From the NCBI GenBank assembly GCA_015063385.1, contig SVUG01000002.1, positions 62,001-126,000 of the forward strand: 64,000 nucleotides of DNA, in the 5' to 3' direction. Below, piece by piece: positions 32,449-42,053 of the stretch; positions within the stretch are counted from its first letter, which is position 1; every line of letters begins with the position of its first letter. The position numbers and the translations under genes are program-made. This DNA is from Oscillospiraceae bacterium (GTDB lineage Bacteria > Bacillota > Clostridia > Oscillospirales > CAG-272). A model generated the notes under the pieces. The model ran no database searches, was not told where the DNA came from, and saw nothing but the letters and a program-made list of their open reading frames with translations.

Positions 32449-33806
32449 TGAAGCTGAATTTGACTGTGACGAAAAAGCAAAAGGCTTTTATTGATGCAAC
32501 TGAGGGCGAGGTGCTTTTCGGAGGCGCGGCGGGCGGTGGAAAATCATACGGACAGACGGTGGACGCACTTCTGTTTGCGCTGAAATACCCCGGCTCAAAG
32601 CAGCTTATACTCAGGCGAACCTTCGCCGAGCTTGATAAGTCGCTTATCCGCACCTCACTCTCCCTCTTTCCAAAGGAGATTTACTCATTCAACTCCTCAT
32701 CGCACACGGGAAAATTCAAAAACGGCTCGATAGTTGACTTCGGATACTGCGCGGCGGAAAACGACGTTTATCAATACCAAAGCGCAGAGTACGACGTGAT
32801 ACGCTTCGACGAGCTGACGCACTTTACCGAGAGTCAGTATATATATCTGATTTCAAGAGTGCGCGGCGCGAACGATTTCCCAAAGCAGATAAAGTCCTCA
32901 ACCAACCCCGGCGGCATAGGACACGCCTGGGTAAAGCGGAGGTTTGTCGACGACTCTCCCTCGGGTGTGGCGTTTATCGGCGGTGACGGAATGAGAAGAA
33001 TCTTTATCCCCGCACTCCTCGATGACAACCGCTTTCTCGTCTCGGGCGACCCGCAGTACAGAGAAAGACTGCTCGCCCTGCCAGAGCGTGAAAGGCGCGC
33101 ACTTCTCCACGGGGACTGGAACATCTTTGAGGGGCAGTATTTCTCGGAGTTTAACCCAAGGGTGCATATTATAGAGCCCTTTGAAATACCTGCCTCGTGG
33201 CGTAAATTCCGCACGATTGACTACGGTCTTGACCGTCTGGCGTGCCTGTGGATTGCGATTTCGCCCGAGGGAATTTCCTACGTCTACCGAGAATACTGCG
33301 AGTCAAATCTTGCAATAAGCGCGGCGGCAGGGGCAATTCTTGAGAGAACCCCAAGCGGTGAAGAAATCTACGCAACCCTTGCACCCCCCGACCTCTTTTC
33401 ACGTAGTCAGGAAAGCGGCAAGAGCAAGGCGACGCTCTTTTCCGAGTTCGGTGTGAATTTCACCAAGACGGCAAACGACCGCGAGGCCGGCTGGCTGGCA
33501 ATTAAGGAGCTGCTTTCAGGACCTCTTGGAGTGCGGCTGAGGATTTTCTCAAGCTGTACCGAAATAATAAAGTGCCTGCCTGCCTTGGCGGTGGATAAAA
33601 TCCGCCCCACCGACTGCTCGAGCGAGCCCCACGAGATAACTCACGCGCCCGACGCTCTGCGCGGATATGCAATATACAAGGCGTATCCTGCAAGGTGCAC
33701 CGTGAAAAAGAGAAGCGTGTGGACGAGGGATATGTGGGAGGACTATATGCTTGCCGACGGTGAGCAAAGAAAATACTTGAAAGAAAAATACGGAGAACCA
33801 AATTGA
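32448..33806 (+). CDS. Phage terminase large subunit
   Basis: ATP-driven DNA packaging motor and nuclease. The 452-residue protein has Walker A FGGAAGGGKSYG (about 22-33), Walker B VIRFDELTHF (about 116-125), the SSTNPGG coupling motif, and nuclease-domain acidic residues in RTIDYGLDRLACLWI and HAPDALRGYAIY. Both ATPase and nuclease halves look intact. The stop overlaps the TTG start of the portal gene. Confidence 0.92.
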   Translation: MKLNLTVTKKQKAFIDATEGEVLFGGAAGGGKSYGQTVDALLFALKYPGSKQLILRRTFAELDKSLIRTSLSLFPKEIYSFNSSSHTGKFKNGSIVDFGYCAAENDVYQYQSAEYDVIRFDELTHFTESQYIYLISRVRGANDFPKQIKSSTNPGGIGHAWVKRRFVDDSPSGVAFIGGDGMRRIFIPALLDDNRFLVSGDPQYRERLLALPERERRALLHGDWNIFEGQYFSEFNPRVHIIEPFEIPASWRKFRTIDYGLDRLACLWIAISPEGISYVYREYCESNLAISAAAGAILERTPSGEEIYATLAPPDLFSRSQESGKSKATLFSEFGVNFTKTANDREAGWLAIKELLSGPLGVRLRIFSSCTEIIKCLPALAVDKIRPTDCSSEPHEITHAPDALRGYAIYKAYPARCTVKKRSVWTRDMWEDYMLADGEQRKYLKEKYGEPN

Positions 33807-35509
33807 AAGACATAAACACACAAAAAGACGAGCGGCTTGAGCATTTTTCCTCACTCCTTGAGGCAGCAAGGCTCGCCGCCGGCGACCGCGACGAGAGGCT
33901 CGACAAAAATATGAACCAATACCTCGGCGGAGCCGAAATCGACGGCTCTAGCGAGCCTGCTCTCACGGTGAGAAATATCACATACGAGATTATCGAGAGC
34001 GAGATTGACCCTGCGGTTCCCGTGCCGAAGGTTGACGCCTTCTCATACAGCGAGGAAAGAGAGAGGCGCGCTGCCTCTATCGAAAGACTCTGCACCGCCC
34101 TGCGCGACAGACTGCCGTTTGAGGATATGAACGACCTCGACGAGAGGTATACCTATATTTACGGTGCGAGCGTATGGTACGCGGAGTGGGAGCAGGACGG
34201 CGGCGACGGCGGAATCAGGCTTCACTGCCTGTCTCCCAAAAGCTTCCTCGGTCAGCCCGGAATCACGAAAATCGAGGATATGGAGTACTGCTTCCTTACC
34301 TTTATTACGACCAAGGACGAGCTGATGCGAAAATACGGCGTCAGCGAGGAGGACAGCGCGCTTGCCGAATACGAATACAAGTACGACGGCGCGTCGCTCT
34401 CGGATACGGTAAAGGTAGTGCTGTGCTTCTATCGCGACGAGGACTCGGAGGTGTCGAGGTTTATCTTCTCGGGCGACCTCGTGCTTGAGGATACCCCAAA
34501 GCTATACAAGAGAAAGAGCCTCGTATGCTCAAGCTGCGGTGCTGCGATAGGCGAATGCGGCTGCGGTGCCCCTCTAGTGCTTTCGGATTTATCGGCGGAG
34601 GATATAAAAGTCGGCTCAAGGAGCGTTAGAGTTCCTTATTATACCCCCATGGGCTTCCCTATCGTTATCAGAAAGAACTCTCGCTCGGAGGACGGCGTTT
34701 TCGGCTCGTCTGACTGCGAAATAATAAGACCTCAGCAGCAGGCTATAAACAAGGTGGAATCAAGAATTCTGCAAAAGCTGCTGCGTGCCGCAATTACCCC
34801 GATTATGCCCGAGGACTCCTCCGTCACGCTTGGCAACTCGGTATTCGGGCAGGTGATAAAGATGCGCCCCGGTGAGAGCGCTTCGAGCTACGGCAAAATC
34901 GACACCACCCCCGACATATCGCAGGATATTCTCGAGGCAGACAGGCTCTACGAGCAGGCAAAGAGAGTGCTGGGTATTTCCGACGCGCTTCAGGGCCTTG
35001 ATACCACCAGCGTTGAGTCGGGTTATGCAAGACAGCTGAAGATTTCACAGTCGGCAAGCCGTCTGGAGACCAAGAGGAGAATGAAAAACCTCGCCTACTC
35101 CGAGATTTACCGCCTGATATTCGAGCATTATCTCGCGTTTGCCGATGCGACTCACGAGCTATCCTACAAGGACGGCCTCGGCGTAGTGCATACCGAGCAT
35201 TTTAGCCGTCACGACTTCATTGAGTGGGGCGACGGAAGCGCTCCTCATTACGCTGACGAATATCTCTTCTCCACAGGAGAGGACAGCGAGAGCCAATACA
35301 AGCGCGAGGCGCTCTGGGAGAGGAATCTCGAGAATCTTGAGTCCGGCACTCTCGGCGACAAATCCGAGCCGAAAACCCTGCTCAGATACTGGCAGGCACA
35401 GGAGAAGGCTCATTATCCTTACGCCAAGGATAACGTCGAATACTTTAAGGGTATTCTTGAAAATCAAAATCAAAAAGAAAGCGAGAAAGAAAATGAAAAA
35501 TCAGACTAA
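33803..35509 (+). CDS. Phage portal protein with a Cys-rich insertion
   Basis: A 568-residue protein with a TTG start (GGAG 7 nt upstream) overlapping the terminase stop by 4 nt. Position, length and the long helical C-terminal part support a portal, the dodecameric DNA channel. An unusual insert around residue 235 contains CSSCGAAIGECGCG, a zinc-ribbon-like Cys cluster not expected in most portals. It ends in a charged Lys/Glu tail. Confidence 0.85.
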   Translation: MKDINTQKDERLEHFSSLLEAARLAAGDRDERLDKNMNQYLGGAEIDGSSEPALTVRNITYEIIESEIDPAVPVPKVDAFSYSEERERRAASIERLCTALRDRLPFEDMNDLDERYTYIYGASVWYAEWEQDGGDGGIRLHCLSPKSFLGQPGITKIEDMEYCFLTFITTKDELMRKYGVSEEDSALAEYEYKYDGASLSDTVKVVLCFYRDEDSEVSRFIFSGDLVLEDTPKLYKRKSLVCSSCGAAIGECGCGAPLVLSDLSAEDIKVGSRSVRVPYYTPMGFPIVIRKNSRSEDGVFGSSDCEIIRPQQQAINKVESRILQKLLRAAITPIMPEDSSVTLGNSVFGQVIKMRPGESASSYGKIDTTPDISQDILEADRLYEQAKRVLGISDALQGLDTTSVESGYARQLKISQSASRLETKRRMKNLAYSEIYRLIFEHYLAFADATHELSYKDGLGVVHTEHFSRHDFIEWGDGSAPHYADEYLFSTGEDSESQYKREALWERNLENLESGTLGDKSEPKTLLRYWQAQEKAHYPYAKDNVEYFKGILENQNQKESEKENEKSD

Positions 35510-35627
35510 AAATCCCTACAGAAGCTTATCCCAAGAGCCTATCAAGGCGCCGAAAAAGCAGGACGAGGCAAAGGTGCGCTCCGACAAGACCGTTGGCGGT
35601 GACCTGCGCGTCAAGGGAGGCAAGTAA
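35493..35627 (+). CDS. Small basic phage-cluster protein (44 aa)
   Basis: MKNQTKNPYRS... to GGDLRVKGGK-stop: 44 residues, basic, no hydrophobic segment. Below the track cutoff as an independent start; the track shows it as the 3' end of a longer shadow ORF. It overlaps the portal 3' end by 17 nt and the next gene by TAATG. Function unknown; small basic proteins here could assist packaging. Confidence 0.6.
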   Translation: MKNQTKNPYRSLSQEPIKAPKKQDEAKVRSDKTVGGDLRVKGGK

Positions 35628-36028
35628 TGGACGAGCGCGAGGAAATAGAGACCACTCTGCCTGATGGACAGACCGAGGTATACGAGGCAGAGCCCGAGGT
35701 ATACGAGGGCAGCGAGCCGGAGGCGGTGGACTACACGAGCGAGCTGGAGGGACTCTCTGCCGAGTTCCCCGACGTAAATCTCGGTGGGCATGCCGAAAGG
35801 TACTCCGAGCTTAGAGCGCTCGGTCTCAGCGAAAGAGAGGCGTTCTTTGCCAGCGCCTCGCGCGTGCCGAGGACGGACAATCGCGCACATCTGTTCGGCG
35901 GTATGCCGAAAATGGCAAAAAGCCCTATGGGCGCTATGCCCAGACGCGAGCTGGAGGCAGCACGCGAAATATTCTCAGGTCTATCCGACCGTCAAATCGA
36001 GGACCTGTATAAAAAAGTGACTAAATAA
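35627..36028 (+). CDS. Scaffold-like acidic phage protein
   Basis: A 133-residue protein located between portal and capsid. The N-terminal 50 residues are strongly acidic (Glu-rich). The C-terminal part is helical and ends in ELEAAREIFSGLSDRQIEDLYKKVTK. Position, acidity and terminal basic helix fit a short scaffold or head-morphogenesis protein, by inference. Confidence 0.62.
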   Translation: MDEREEIETTLPDGQTEVYEAEPEVYEGSEPEAVDYTSELEGLSAEFPDVNLGGHAERYSELRALGLSEREAFFASASRVPRTDNRAHLFGGMPKMAKSPMGAMPRRELEAAREIFSGLSDRQIEDLYKKVTK

Positions 36029-36051
36029 TTAAAAGAAAGAAGGAAAAACAA

Positions 36052-37089
36052 GTGATAATTTATTCTAAATCTTCGGGTAATACCCCTGCTGCGATAGGCA
36101 GACTCGAAACCCCTATCAAAATGATTATAGAGCATGAGAGCGATATGCTCACCAAGAAGGGCGGCATCTGCGAGGCGCTCTTCAACGTAGAAAAGAGCAA
36201 CCGCTTCGGTGAAACCATCGTCGGCGGCAACGAGTTCGACGTCTTTGAGGCGGCGGCAGAAGGCACGGCGGCAGCAAGCGATACTCTCGTCGAGACCTAT
36301 CAGAAGTTCATCGAGCACATTCAGTTTATGAAGGAGTTCACCATCACCGCAGAGATGATGGAGGACGCAAACTACGGTGTTGCGGCAGACGCAAAGCGCA
36401 GAATCGAGAACTTCGTCAGAGCATACTACAAGACCGTCAACAAGGTGTGCGAGTGCGCGCTTGCAAACGGCCTTAACACCAGCGCAACCTTTGCAGGTGC
36501 AAGCGTTGACCTTTCTGCACCCGACGGTCTCTCGCTCTTTAACAAGAACCACACCTACGGCTCTTCTGCTACAAACGCAAGCGGTACTCAGTCAAACTAC
36601 TTCTGGGGTGATATTCTCTCGTCTACCTCTGCATTTGAGGACGCGCTCTCCGAGCTTTCGGTCAAGCTTCGCTATATGAAGGACGAAAGCGGCGAGCCTC
36701 TCGGCTACACCGCCGACACCATCGTGCTTCCCGGCAATCGCCCCGCGGCAGAGGTTATCGCCAAGAAGGTATGCGGCTCTGAGGGCTCTCTTGGCAACGG
36801 CTACAACGACATCAACCTCCACTACGGCAACTGGAACATCGTGGTGCTTCCAAACTGGCAGACCAGCGATAACCGCGTGATGATTATGTCAAGCGAGGCT
36901 AATAAGAGCCTTTGCGGTAATATGTTCTTCAACCGTATTCCCCTCACCGTCACAAACTGGGTGGACAATCACACCGGCAATTACATCTGGAACGGCAGAT
37001 GCCGTTTCGGCGTAGGATTTGGCACTTACAAGCATATTCTCCTCGCCGTAGACAGCACCAGCGCCGTCGCCGATGCCACTGCTTTGTAA
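36052..37089 (+). CDS. Major capsid protein
   Basis: A 345-residue protein with a GTG start behind AAGAAGGAAAAA. Gene order (after portal and scaffold), length and content fit a HK97/P22-type major capsid protein: an N-terminal helical arm, VYETY...EFTITAEMMEDANYG, FVRAYYKTVNK, TADTIVLPGNRPAAEVIAKK, and a C-terminal beta-rich region (GRCRFGVGFGTYKHILLA). No membrane segments. Confidence 0.85.
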   Translation: MIIYSKSSGNTPAAIGRLETPIKMIIEHESDMLTKKGGICEALFNVEKSNRFGETIVGGNEFDVFEAAAEGTAAASDTLVETYQKFIEHIQFMKEFTITAEMMEDANYGVAADAKRRIENFVRAYYKTVNKVCECALANGLNTSATFAGASVDLSAPDGLSLFNKNHTYGSSATNASGTQSNYFWGDILSSTSAFEDALSELSVKLRYMKDESGEPLGYTADTIVLPGNRPAAEVIAKKVCGSEGSLGNGYNDINLHYGNWNIVVLPNWQTSDNRVMIMSSEANKSLCGNMFFNRIPLTVTNWVDNHTGNYIWNGRCRFGVGFGTYKHILLAVDSTSAVADATAL

Positions 37090-37140
37090 TTTTTAGTTTA
37101 CATTTTAGCTTAAATTTCAAGGAAAGGCAAGGTTTTTTAA

Positions 37141-37980
37141 ATGACACTAAAGGAATTACACGGTGAAACGTGCGCACTCGCATTCGACGATTTTCTGGCG
37201 CTGGACGACAGGTTTCTCTCGTCCGCCTACCGTGCGATGCGCGCTGTGTATAACTCAAGAAAAATCACTGCCGAGAAAAAATTCTACGTCAGAGGCTGCC
37301 TGCCGAAAACTAAGATTTCCGAAATTCGTCACAAGGGAGGCAGGGCTGAATCCCTGCCTCTTTCGGGAAAGGCGTTCAGCATGCGACTTTACGGCAAGGG
37401 AAACATCGTCGTAAGCGGTCCAAATGGAGAGTTCATGAAGGATTTTGATTGCAACGGCGATTATTACAAGGACTTCCTTGACGCAGATACGACAATTACC
37501 TTCGTCGGTTTGAGCTCCTACACCGTTTGCGACCTGGTCACCTTTGAGGAGGTCTTTTCAAGCAACAGAAGCGATATTCCTGACGGTGACGGCTTCACGG
37601 TTATTGATTTAAGGGAGGCACTGCCCGATTTCCTCTCTCTTGACTCCATGCCGACCGACGCGTCGGGCAAGACTCTTACTGCAGCTGTGGTCTACGACGG
37701 AAAAATCAAGCTTCCCGACTCCTATTCGGGCGAGATTTCCATAGTTTACCGCAAGCGGCCGATGCAGCCCTCGCTTTATTCCCCTGAGAGCAGAATAGAT
37801 ATTCCTGCAGAGTACGAGCCGCTATTGCCTCTGTACTGCGCGTATTATCTGCTGCTTGAGGACGAGCCCGAAAAAGCGGAATTCTATCGCGAGGAATATG
37901 AAAAAATGCTCGCAGTAATTGGCCGTGGATTCGTGTATTCGTTTGAGAACAAATATCTTGATACGAACGGGTGGGCGTGA
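37141..37980 (+). CDS. Putative head-tail connector / tail accessory protein
   Basis: A 279-residue soluble protein following the capsid gene. The C-terminal LLPLYCAYYLLLEDEPEKAEFYREEYEKML helix pair resembles the connector proteins of short-tailed phages (P22 gp4/T7 gp11-like). The middle is beta-rich. The assignment rests on position and this C-terminal pattern. The stop overlaps the next start by TGATG. Confidence 0.62.
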   Translation: MTLKELHGETCALAFDDFLALDDRFLSSAYRAMRAVYNSRKITAEKKFYVRGCLPKTKISEIRHKGGRAESLPLSGKAFSMRLYGKGNIVVSGPNGEFMKDFDCNGDYYKDFLDADTTITFVGLSSYTVCDLVTFEEVFSSNRSDIPDGDGFTVIDLREALPDFLSLDSMPTDASGKTLTAAVVYDGKIKLPDSYSGEISIVYRKRPMQPSLYSPESRIDIPAEYEPLLPLYCAYYLLLEDEPEKAEFYREEYEKMLAVIGRGFVYSFENKYLDTNGWA

Positions 37981-40607
37981 TGAGCAGTAAATACAAAAAT
38001 TCATCAAGCGCAGAATACACCAGGGTTTACGAAAACCTGCGCGGTGTAGATTTGTCCATAGTTCCGAACCGAAAGTCTCATTCAAGATTCGCTTATCTTG
38101 AAAATATGTACGTTGACTACGAGGGCGCGGATACGGCAGTGGAAAGCGTGGTCGGCTTCAGAAAGGTCGTTCAGCTTAACACAAAAATAAACGGTATGTT
38201 TCTTCAAAGGCTTGGCGAGGGAGAGGAATACGTTGTCGTGCACGCGGGAACTAAGGTCTACCGCTTTAACTCAAATAATCGAGACACTATTAAGAGAATT
38301 GCAGCTACTTACAACGGTCTGATTGACACAGTAAGCCGTGCGGTCTGCTTCAAGGACTCGCTGTATATTATGGATGGCGAGAAAATTCTGGTAATCGCCG
38401 CAGACGGAAGTGCGAAGCTGCTCGGAGAGGATATTGCACCGTATATCCCCATTCTTTCGCAGGACGGCGAGGAAAATGAAAATGCCAATCTTCTCACAAG
38501 CAGCTGTATTTGCAAATATACGGTTAATAACCTCAACGAAACAGGATACGCAAGCCCCGGACTCACCTACGAGATAAGCAATGAATATAGCAAAACCTGC
38601 AAGGTGACCGGTATAAGCAACGACTTCTCCGGCGAGCTTCATATTCCGTCCTACGTTTTTATTGAGGGTAAAAAATACAACGTGACTGCTATCGGCGAAA
38701 GCGCTTTTAAGGGCAACGCAAAAATTACCGCCCTTCACACAAACGCAAATCTTAAAATCATAGAAAAGTATGCGTTCAGAGGCTGCCCGGCGCTGAAAAC
38801 CGTACATTTTTCTGATACGGTAAGCGAGCTTGGCCACTATTCGTTCTATAGCTGCACGGCTCTTACGGATTTGTATATCGGACTCGGATTTACTTCTTTC
38901 GGCGTACACGCAATGGACGGCTGTACTGCCCTTCAAAACGTATATTATGCCGGAAGCGACGAGGAATTTATCGAAATTGAAAGAGTAGACCAGATGATAA
39001 ATGCTGATATACACAGCGGTGTGTCAGAAAAGGGGCTTATATTATCAATTCCCGTCAGTAGTAAAATATCAAGCGTTCAGCGAGTTTTTATCGGCAACAC
39101 ACAGGTTTCGTTCATATTTGAAAAGGAAAAGGCGCAGATTCGCATAACTATCGCGGATAAAACGGCGGTTTCTCCGGGAGAGGTCCTGGTTTACGCAAAT
39201 GCAGATAACAACGTCTTCACAGCCATAACCCCAAAGGAAGCTATCACCTATTGCACTCTTGCGGCGGTTTATGACGGAAGGCTTTTCCTCTCCGGAAATC
39301 CAAGTCTTCCGGGATACGTGTTTTATTCCTCAACGGACGGGGACGGCAATATAAATCCCGCCTATTTTTCCGTGAGCGATTTCTTCATTGACGGCGGGGA
39401 TAAATACGGGGTCTGCTCGCTGCTCGCAACAGATGACGGACTCGTGGTATTCAAAGCGGGTGATGGCGGAGAGGGCGACGTGTTTTATCACAAGCCGTCG
39501 ACAAGCGGCGGCTATCCCGTCACGCGTCTGTGTCACGACAGCTATGCCGCGGGCGACTCCTTCGTCTTTCTCGGTGACACCGTTTTCGTTTCGGAAAAGG
39601 GGCTCTCTGCCCTTGAGTCGTCATCGGGCAAGATGCGTGCGGTCTGCCGCTCAGGCAATATAAACAGGCTTCTTCTGTGTGAGAATCCAAAGGACATTCG
39701 CATAGCAGAATGGCAAGGATATATCGTACTGTCGGTTGGCGGAAGAATGTATCTTGGTGACTCGCGCGCAACCTTTAAGCGTGCAGATAGCTTTGAGTAC
39801 GAGTGGTATTACCTAAGCGGAATCGGAACTTATTTTGACGCACAGAGAATTTGCCGATACAGCTCTGTTGCACGCGACGGATACGAGGTTCACGAGAATG
39901 TCGACCAGCCCACCGATATGACCGTAGTCAGCAAATCGGACGGAGCCGGCGGTTATTATTACTACGTCACCGACAGCAAAACAAACAAGAAATACGAGGT
40001 ATATCTGACCGACGAGTTCAGCGGCGGAGTATTCAAGGCGGCGACCTCCATTCTCGGCTTTGATAATCTTCTGTATTTCGGAACGGAATCAGGTGACGTT
40101 TGCATCTTCAATAACGACAAGCGAGGGGTTGCTCCCGACAGGCTGAAAAATGCGGACGATTTTGACCCAGAGGAGTATAAGAGGCTCTACGGCAGGAAAA
40201 TTCACCCCGATTTTTACGGTTTTGACAACAAGGCTGCGCACTGCGTAGTATCCACCGTTATGGACGACTGCGAGCTTCCGGGACTTAGGAAAAACAGTAT
40301 TCGCGACTCTTTGGCAGTTAAATTCAAGACGTTTCCGAGAAGTATGGCAAGCGTTTTCGTAAGCACCGACGCTGTTGCACACAAGCTGCTCACTACCCTC
40401 TCGGTATCTGAATTCAATTTTGCAGACGTTTATTTTGCTGATATTTCTATGCTTACAGCTCCCTTTGTCAGCCGTCCAATACCCGAATTCGAGCGCGACT
40501 GGGTTGAAAAGAGCATAACGCTCTCCTCTGATAATTTTCGTGCTCCGATAGGAATTTACTCAATAAGCTATCGGTACAGAATAAAAGGTAAAATCAAGAA
40601 AAACTGA
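37980..40607 (+). CDS. Large short-tail (stabilisation-type) protein with embedded BspA-like LRR domain
   Basis: A 875-residue protein; start at 37980 by TGATG overlap. The N-terminal and C-terminal parts are beta-rich with blade-like repeats (YRFNSNNRD, GRLFLSGNPSLPGYVFYSSTDGDGNINPAYF, FVFLGDTVFVSEKGL), resembling P22 gp10/T7 gp12-type tail proteins. Inserted at about residues 205-335 is an LRR_5 domain: LHIPSYVFIEGKKYNVTAIG, ESAFKG, KYAFRGCPALKTV, MDGCTALQNV. This is the same repeat type as the surface protein at 19567. The LRR may bind a target-cell surface. No tape-measure gene is present, consistent with a short tail. Confidence 0.75.
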   Translation: MSSKYKNSSSAEYTRVYENLRGVDLSIVPNRKSHSRFAYLENMYVDYEGADTAVESVVGFRKVVQLNTKINGMFLQRLGEGEEYVVVHAGTKVYRFNSNNRDTIKRIAATYNGLIDTVSRAVCFKDSLYIMDGEKILVIAADGSAKLLGEDIAPYIPILSQDGEENENANLLTSSCICKYTVNNLNETGYASPGLTYEISNEYSKTCKVTGISNDFSGELHIPSYVFIEGKKYNVTAIGESAFKGNAKITALHTNANLKIIEKYAFRGCPALKTVHFSDTVSELGHYSFYSCTALTDLYIGLGFTSFGVHAMDGCTALQNVYYAGSDEEFIEIERVDQMINADIHSGVSEKGLILSIPVSSKISSVQRVFIGNTQVSFIFEKEKAQIRITIADKTAVSPGEVLVYANADNNVFTAITPKEAITYCTLAAVYDGRLFLSGNPSLPGYVFYSSTDGDGNINPAYFSVSDFFIDGGDKYGVCSLLATDDGLVVFKAGDGGEGDVFYHKPSTSGGYPVTRLCHDSYAAGDSFVFLGDTVFVSEKGLSALESSSGKMRAVCRSGNINRLLLCENPKDIRIAEWQGYIVLSVGGRMYLGDSRATFKRADSFEYEWYYLSGIGTYFDAQRICRYSSVARDGYEVHENVDQPTDMTVVSKSDGAGGYYYYVTDSKTNKKYEVYLTDEFSGGVFKAATSILGFDNLLYFGTESGDVCIFNNDKRGVAPDRLKNADDFDPEEYKRLYGRKIHPDFYGFDNKAAHCVVSTVMDDCELPGLRKNSIRDSLAVKFKTFPRSMASVFVSTDAVAHKLLTTLSVSEFNFADVYFADISMLTAPFVSRPIPEFERDWVEKSITLSSDNFRAPIGIYSISYRYRIKGKIKKN

Positions 40608-40621
40608 AGAAAGGATTAAAA

Positions 40622-40996
40622 ATGAAGGTACAAAAAATATTTAGCACTGATACCGAGGATAAAAAAATATCATCCTTGCCAAGCTGTCCGACTAGTCAGG
40701 CATTGTACGGCGGTATGGGATACAGCTCTACTGATATGAAGAACGCCTTTGACGGACTCTCACTGCTTATCATAGAGCGCTTCAACGCCCTGCTCGACGA
40801 TATATGCGCGGCGCCTGCCGATTCAATTAGCTCGGCTATAAAAACCGGCATATACGCAGGACATACTCTCTCACAGCTCTTCTCGGACCTGCAAAACGGA
40901 AACGCGGCAACCTATATTAAGGTTAACGGCAACTCGCTTGCAAGCGAACTTCTCACCATTAAAGAGGCAATACGCGAGCTCGGAGGTGACGTATGA
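40622..40996 (+). CDS. Hypothetical tail-associated protein
   Basis: A 124-residue soluble protein of unknown family. Starts 14 nt after the tail gene with AAAGGA upstream and overlaps the next gene by ATGA. The central LLIIERFNALLDDICA helix could pack into a small oligomer. The role is inferred from position only. Confidence 0.6.
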   Translation: MKVQKIFSTDTEDKKISSLPSCPTSQALYGGMGYSSTDMKNAFDGLSLLIIERFNALLDDICAAPADSISSAIKTGIYAGHTLSQLFSDLQNGNAATYIKVNGNSLASELLTIKEAIRELGGDV

Positions 40997-41388
40997 GCAG
41001 ACTGAAATTCAAGCTTTACGGCAGCGAGGTCGAGCTTATCAACATGGCAAGCGACTCCTCAGGAAGCTTGGAGCTGGATTTTTCAGAAAATTTATCCGGC
41101 TTCCTGCGCATAGGCAAGCTTGCGCTAAAATTAACAGAGGGCAAGTGCATCGTGGATTTAAGGCTTCTTGAGAACGGGGAATATACACCCGAGCTGGTGC
41201 TTGACAACAGGCTCGTCGTGCTTCCTCTTATGAGAAAATTCGGCAACCTAGTCGAGTGCCTTGACTGCACTGTCGACTATATCCGTGCCGCATCTCAAAG
41301 AGAGCGCGCGCTCGCTGAGCTGGTAGCAACGCTTGAGGAAAAAATCAAGCTTCTTGAGGACAAGGTATACGGCACTGTCGTGCTCTAA
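40993..41388 (+). CDS. Hypothetical protein with C-terminal coiled coil
   Basis: A 131-residue protein. The N-terminal 70 residues are beta-rich (LKFKLYGSEVELINMA...). The C-terminal 40 residues form a heptad-patterned helix (ERALAELVATLEEKIKLLEDKVYG). Overlaps the previous gene by ATGA. Could be a small tail fibre or spike part; not recognised. Confidence 0.6.
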   Translation: MSRLKFKLYGSEVELINMASDSSGSLELDFSENLSGFLRIGKLALKLTEGKCIVDLRLLENGEYTPELVLDNRLVVLPLMRKFGNLVECLDCTVDYIRAASQRERALAELVATLEEKIKLLEDKVYGTVVL

Positions 41389-41395
41389 AAAGAAT

Positions 41396-41416
41396 GGTGC
41401 GGCAAAAAGCCGCACC
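41396..41416 (+). other. GC-rich hairpin between cluster genes
   Basis: Perfect GGTGCGGC-AAAAA-GCCGCACC hairpin just after a stop codon and 13 nt before the next start. It lacks a T-run, so it may be an mRNA stability or processing structure that separates structural from membrane-protein genes. Confidence 0.75.
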
Positions 41417-41429
41417 GGAAAGGACAAAA

Positions 41430-42053
41430 ATGAAAAGAAAAAATCAAAAATTAACTAAAATCATAATCACACTTGCCCTTGCGGCAGCGCTTATTACAGT
41501 CTTTGCTATCGGTGTGTCTGCCGAGGAGGCGCAAATCGCAGCCGATGCGCTCACAGAGAGCACGGGGCTGAGCGAGGAGAACGTTTTCGCTGAAATTTAC
41601 TCGGTGATTAAGGCAAACTCCGACAAGATTTTCTCCGCTCTCGCCTTTATCGGCACACTGATAGTGGGCGCGATGTATAAAAGCGGACTTTTGCCTCTGC
41701 TCTCCGACGCGCTAGCCAAATTTAAGGGAATGCTCGACAGCATTAAAGCGGAAAACGAGCGATACGAGAGCCTCTCTGATGCAAAAATGTCAGAGATTGG
41801 CGTATCCATTAAAAATATCGAGAAATCGATTGAGGATACAAACGGCGAGATAGAGCGCATTGAAAGTGAGCTCTCGGTGTACGAGGCTGCTCTCTCTGAG
41901 CGAAATAGCATGAAGATTATACTCTCCTCACAGATAGATATGCTTTACAGCATATTTATGGCGTCCTCTCTCCCCCAGTTTGAAAAGGAGGAGATAGGCA
42001 ACAAAATTTCAAAGATGAGAGAGGAGCTTAACTCCTATGAAAAGTCGGAATAA
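41430..42053 (+). CDS. Exported coiled-coil membrane protein of the phage-type cluster
   Basis: The ATG at 41430 (MKRKNQK) with AAAGGAC upstream is preferred to the longer ORF, which runs through the hairpin. The 207-residue protein has a Sec-type signal (LTKIIITLALAAALITVFAIGVSAEE, AxA-like cleavage), a TM segment (about 70-90), then about 100 residues of coiled coil (EKSIEDTNGEIERIESELS). A signal peptide in a virion cluster is unusual; release or envelope spanning is a possible role. Confidence 0.7.
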   Translation: MKRKNQKLTKIIITLALAAALITVFAIGVSAEEAQIAADALTESTGLSEENVFAEIYSVIKANSDKIFSALAFIGTLIVGAMYKSGLLPLLSDALAKFKGMLDSIKAENERYESLSDAKMSEIGVSIKNIEKSIEDTNGEIERIESELSVYEAALSERNSMKIILSSQIDMLYSIFMASSLPQFEKEEIGNKISKMREELNSYEKSE

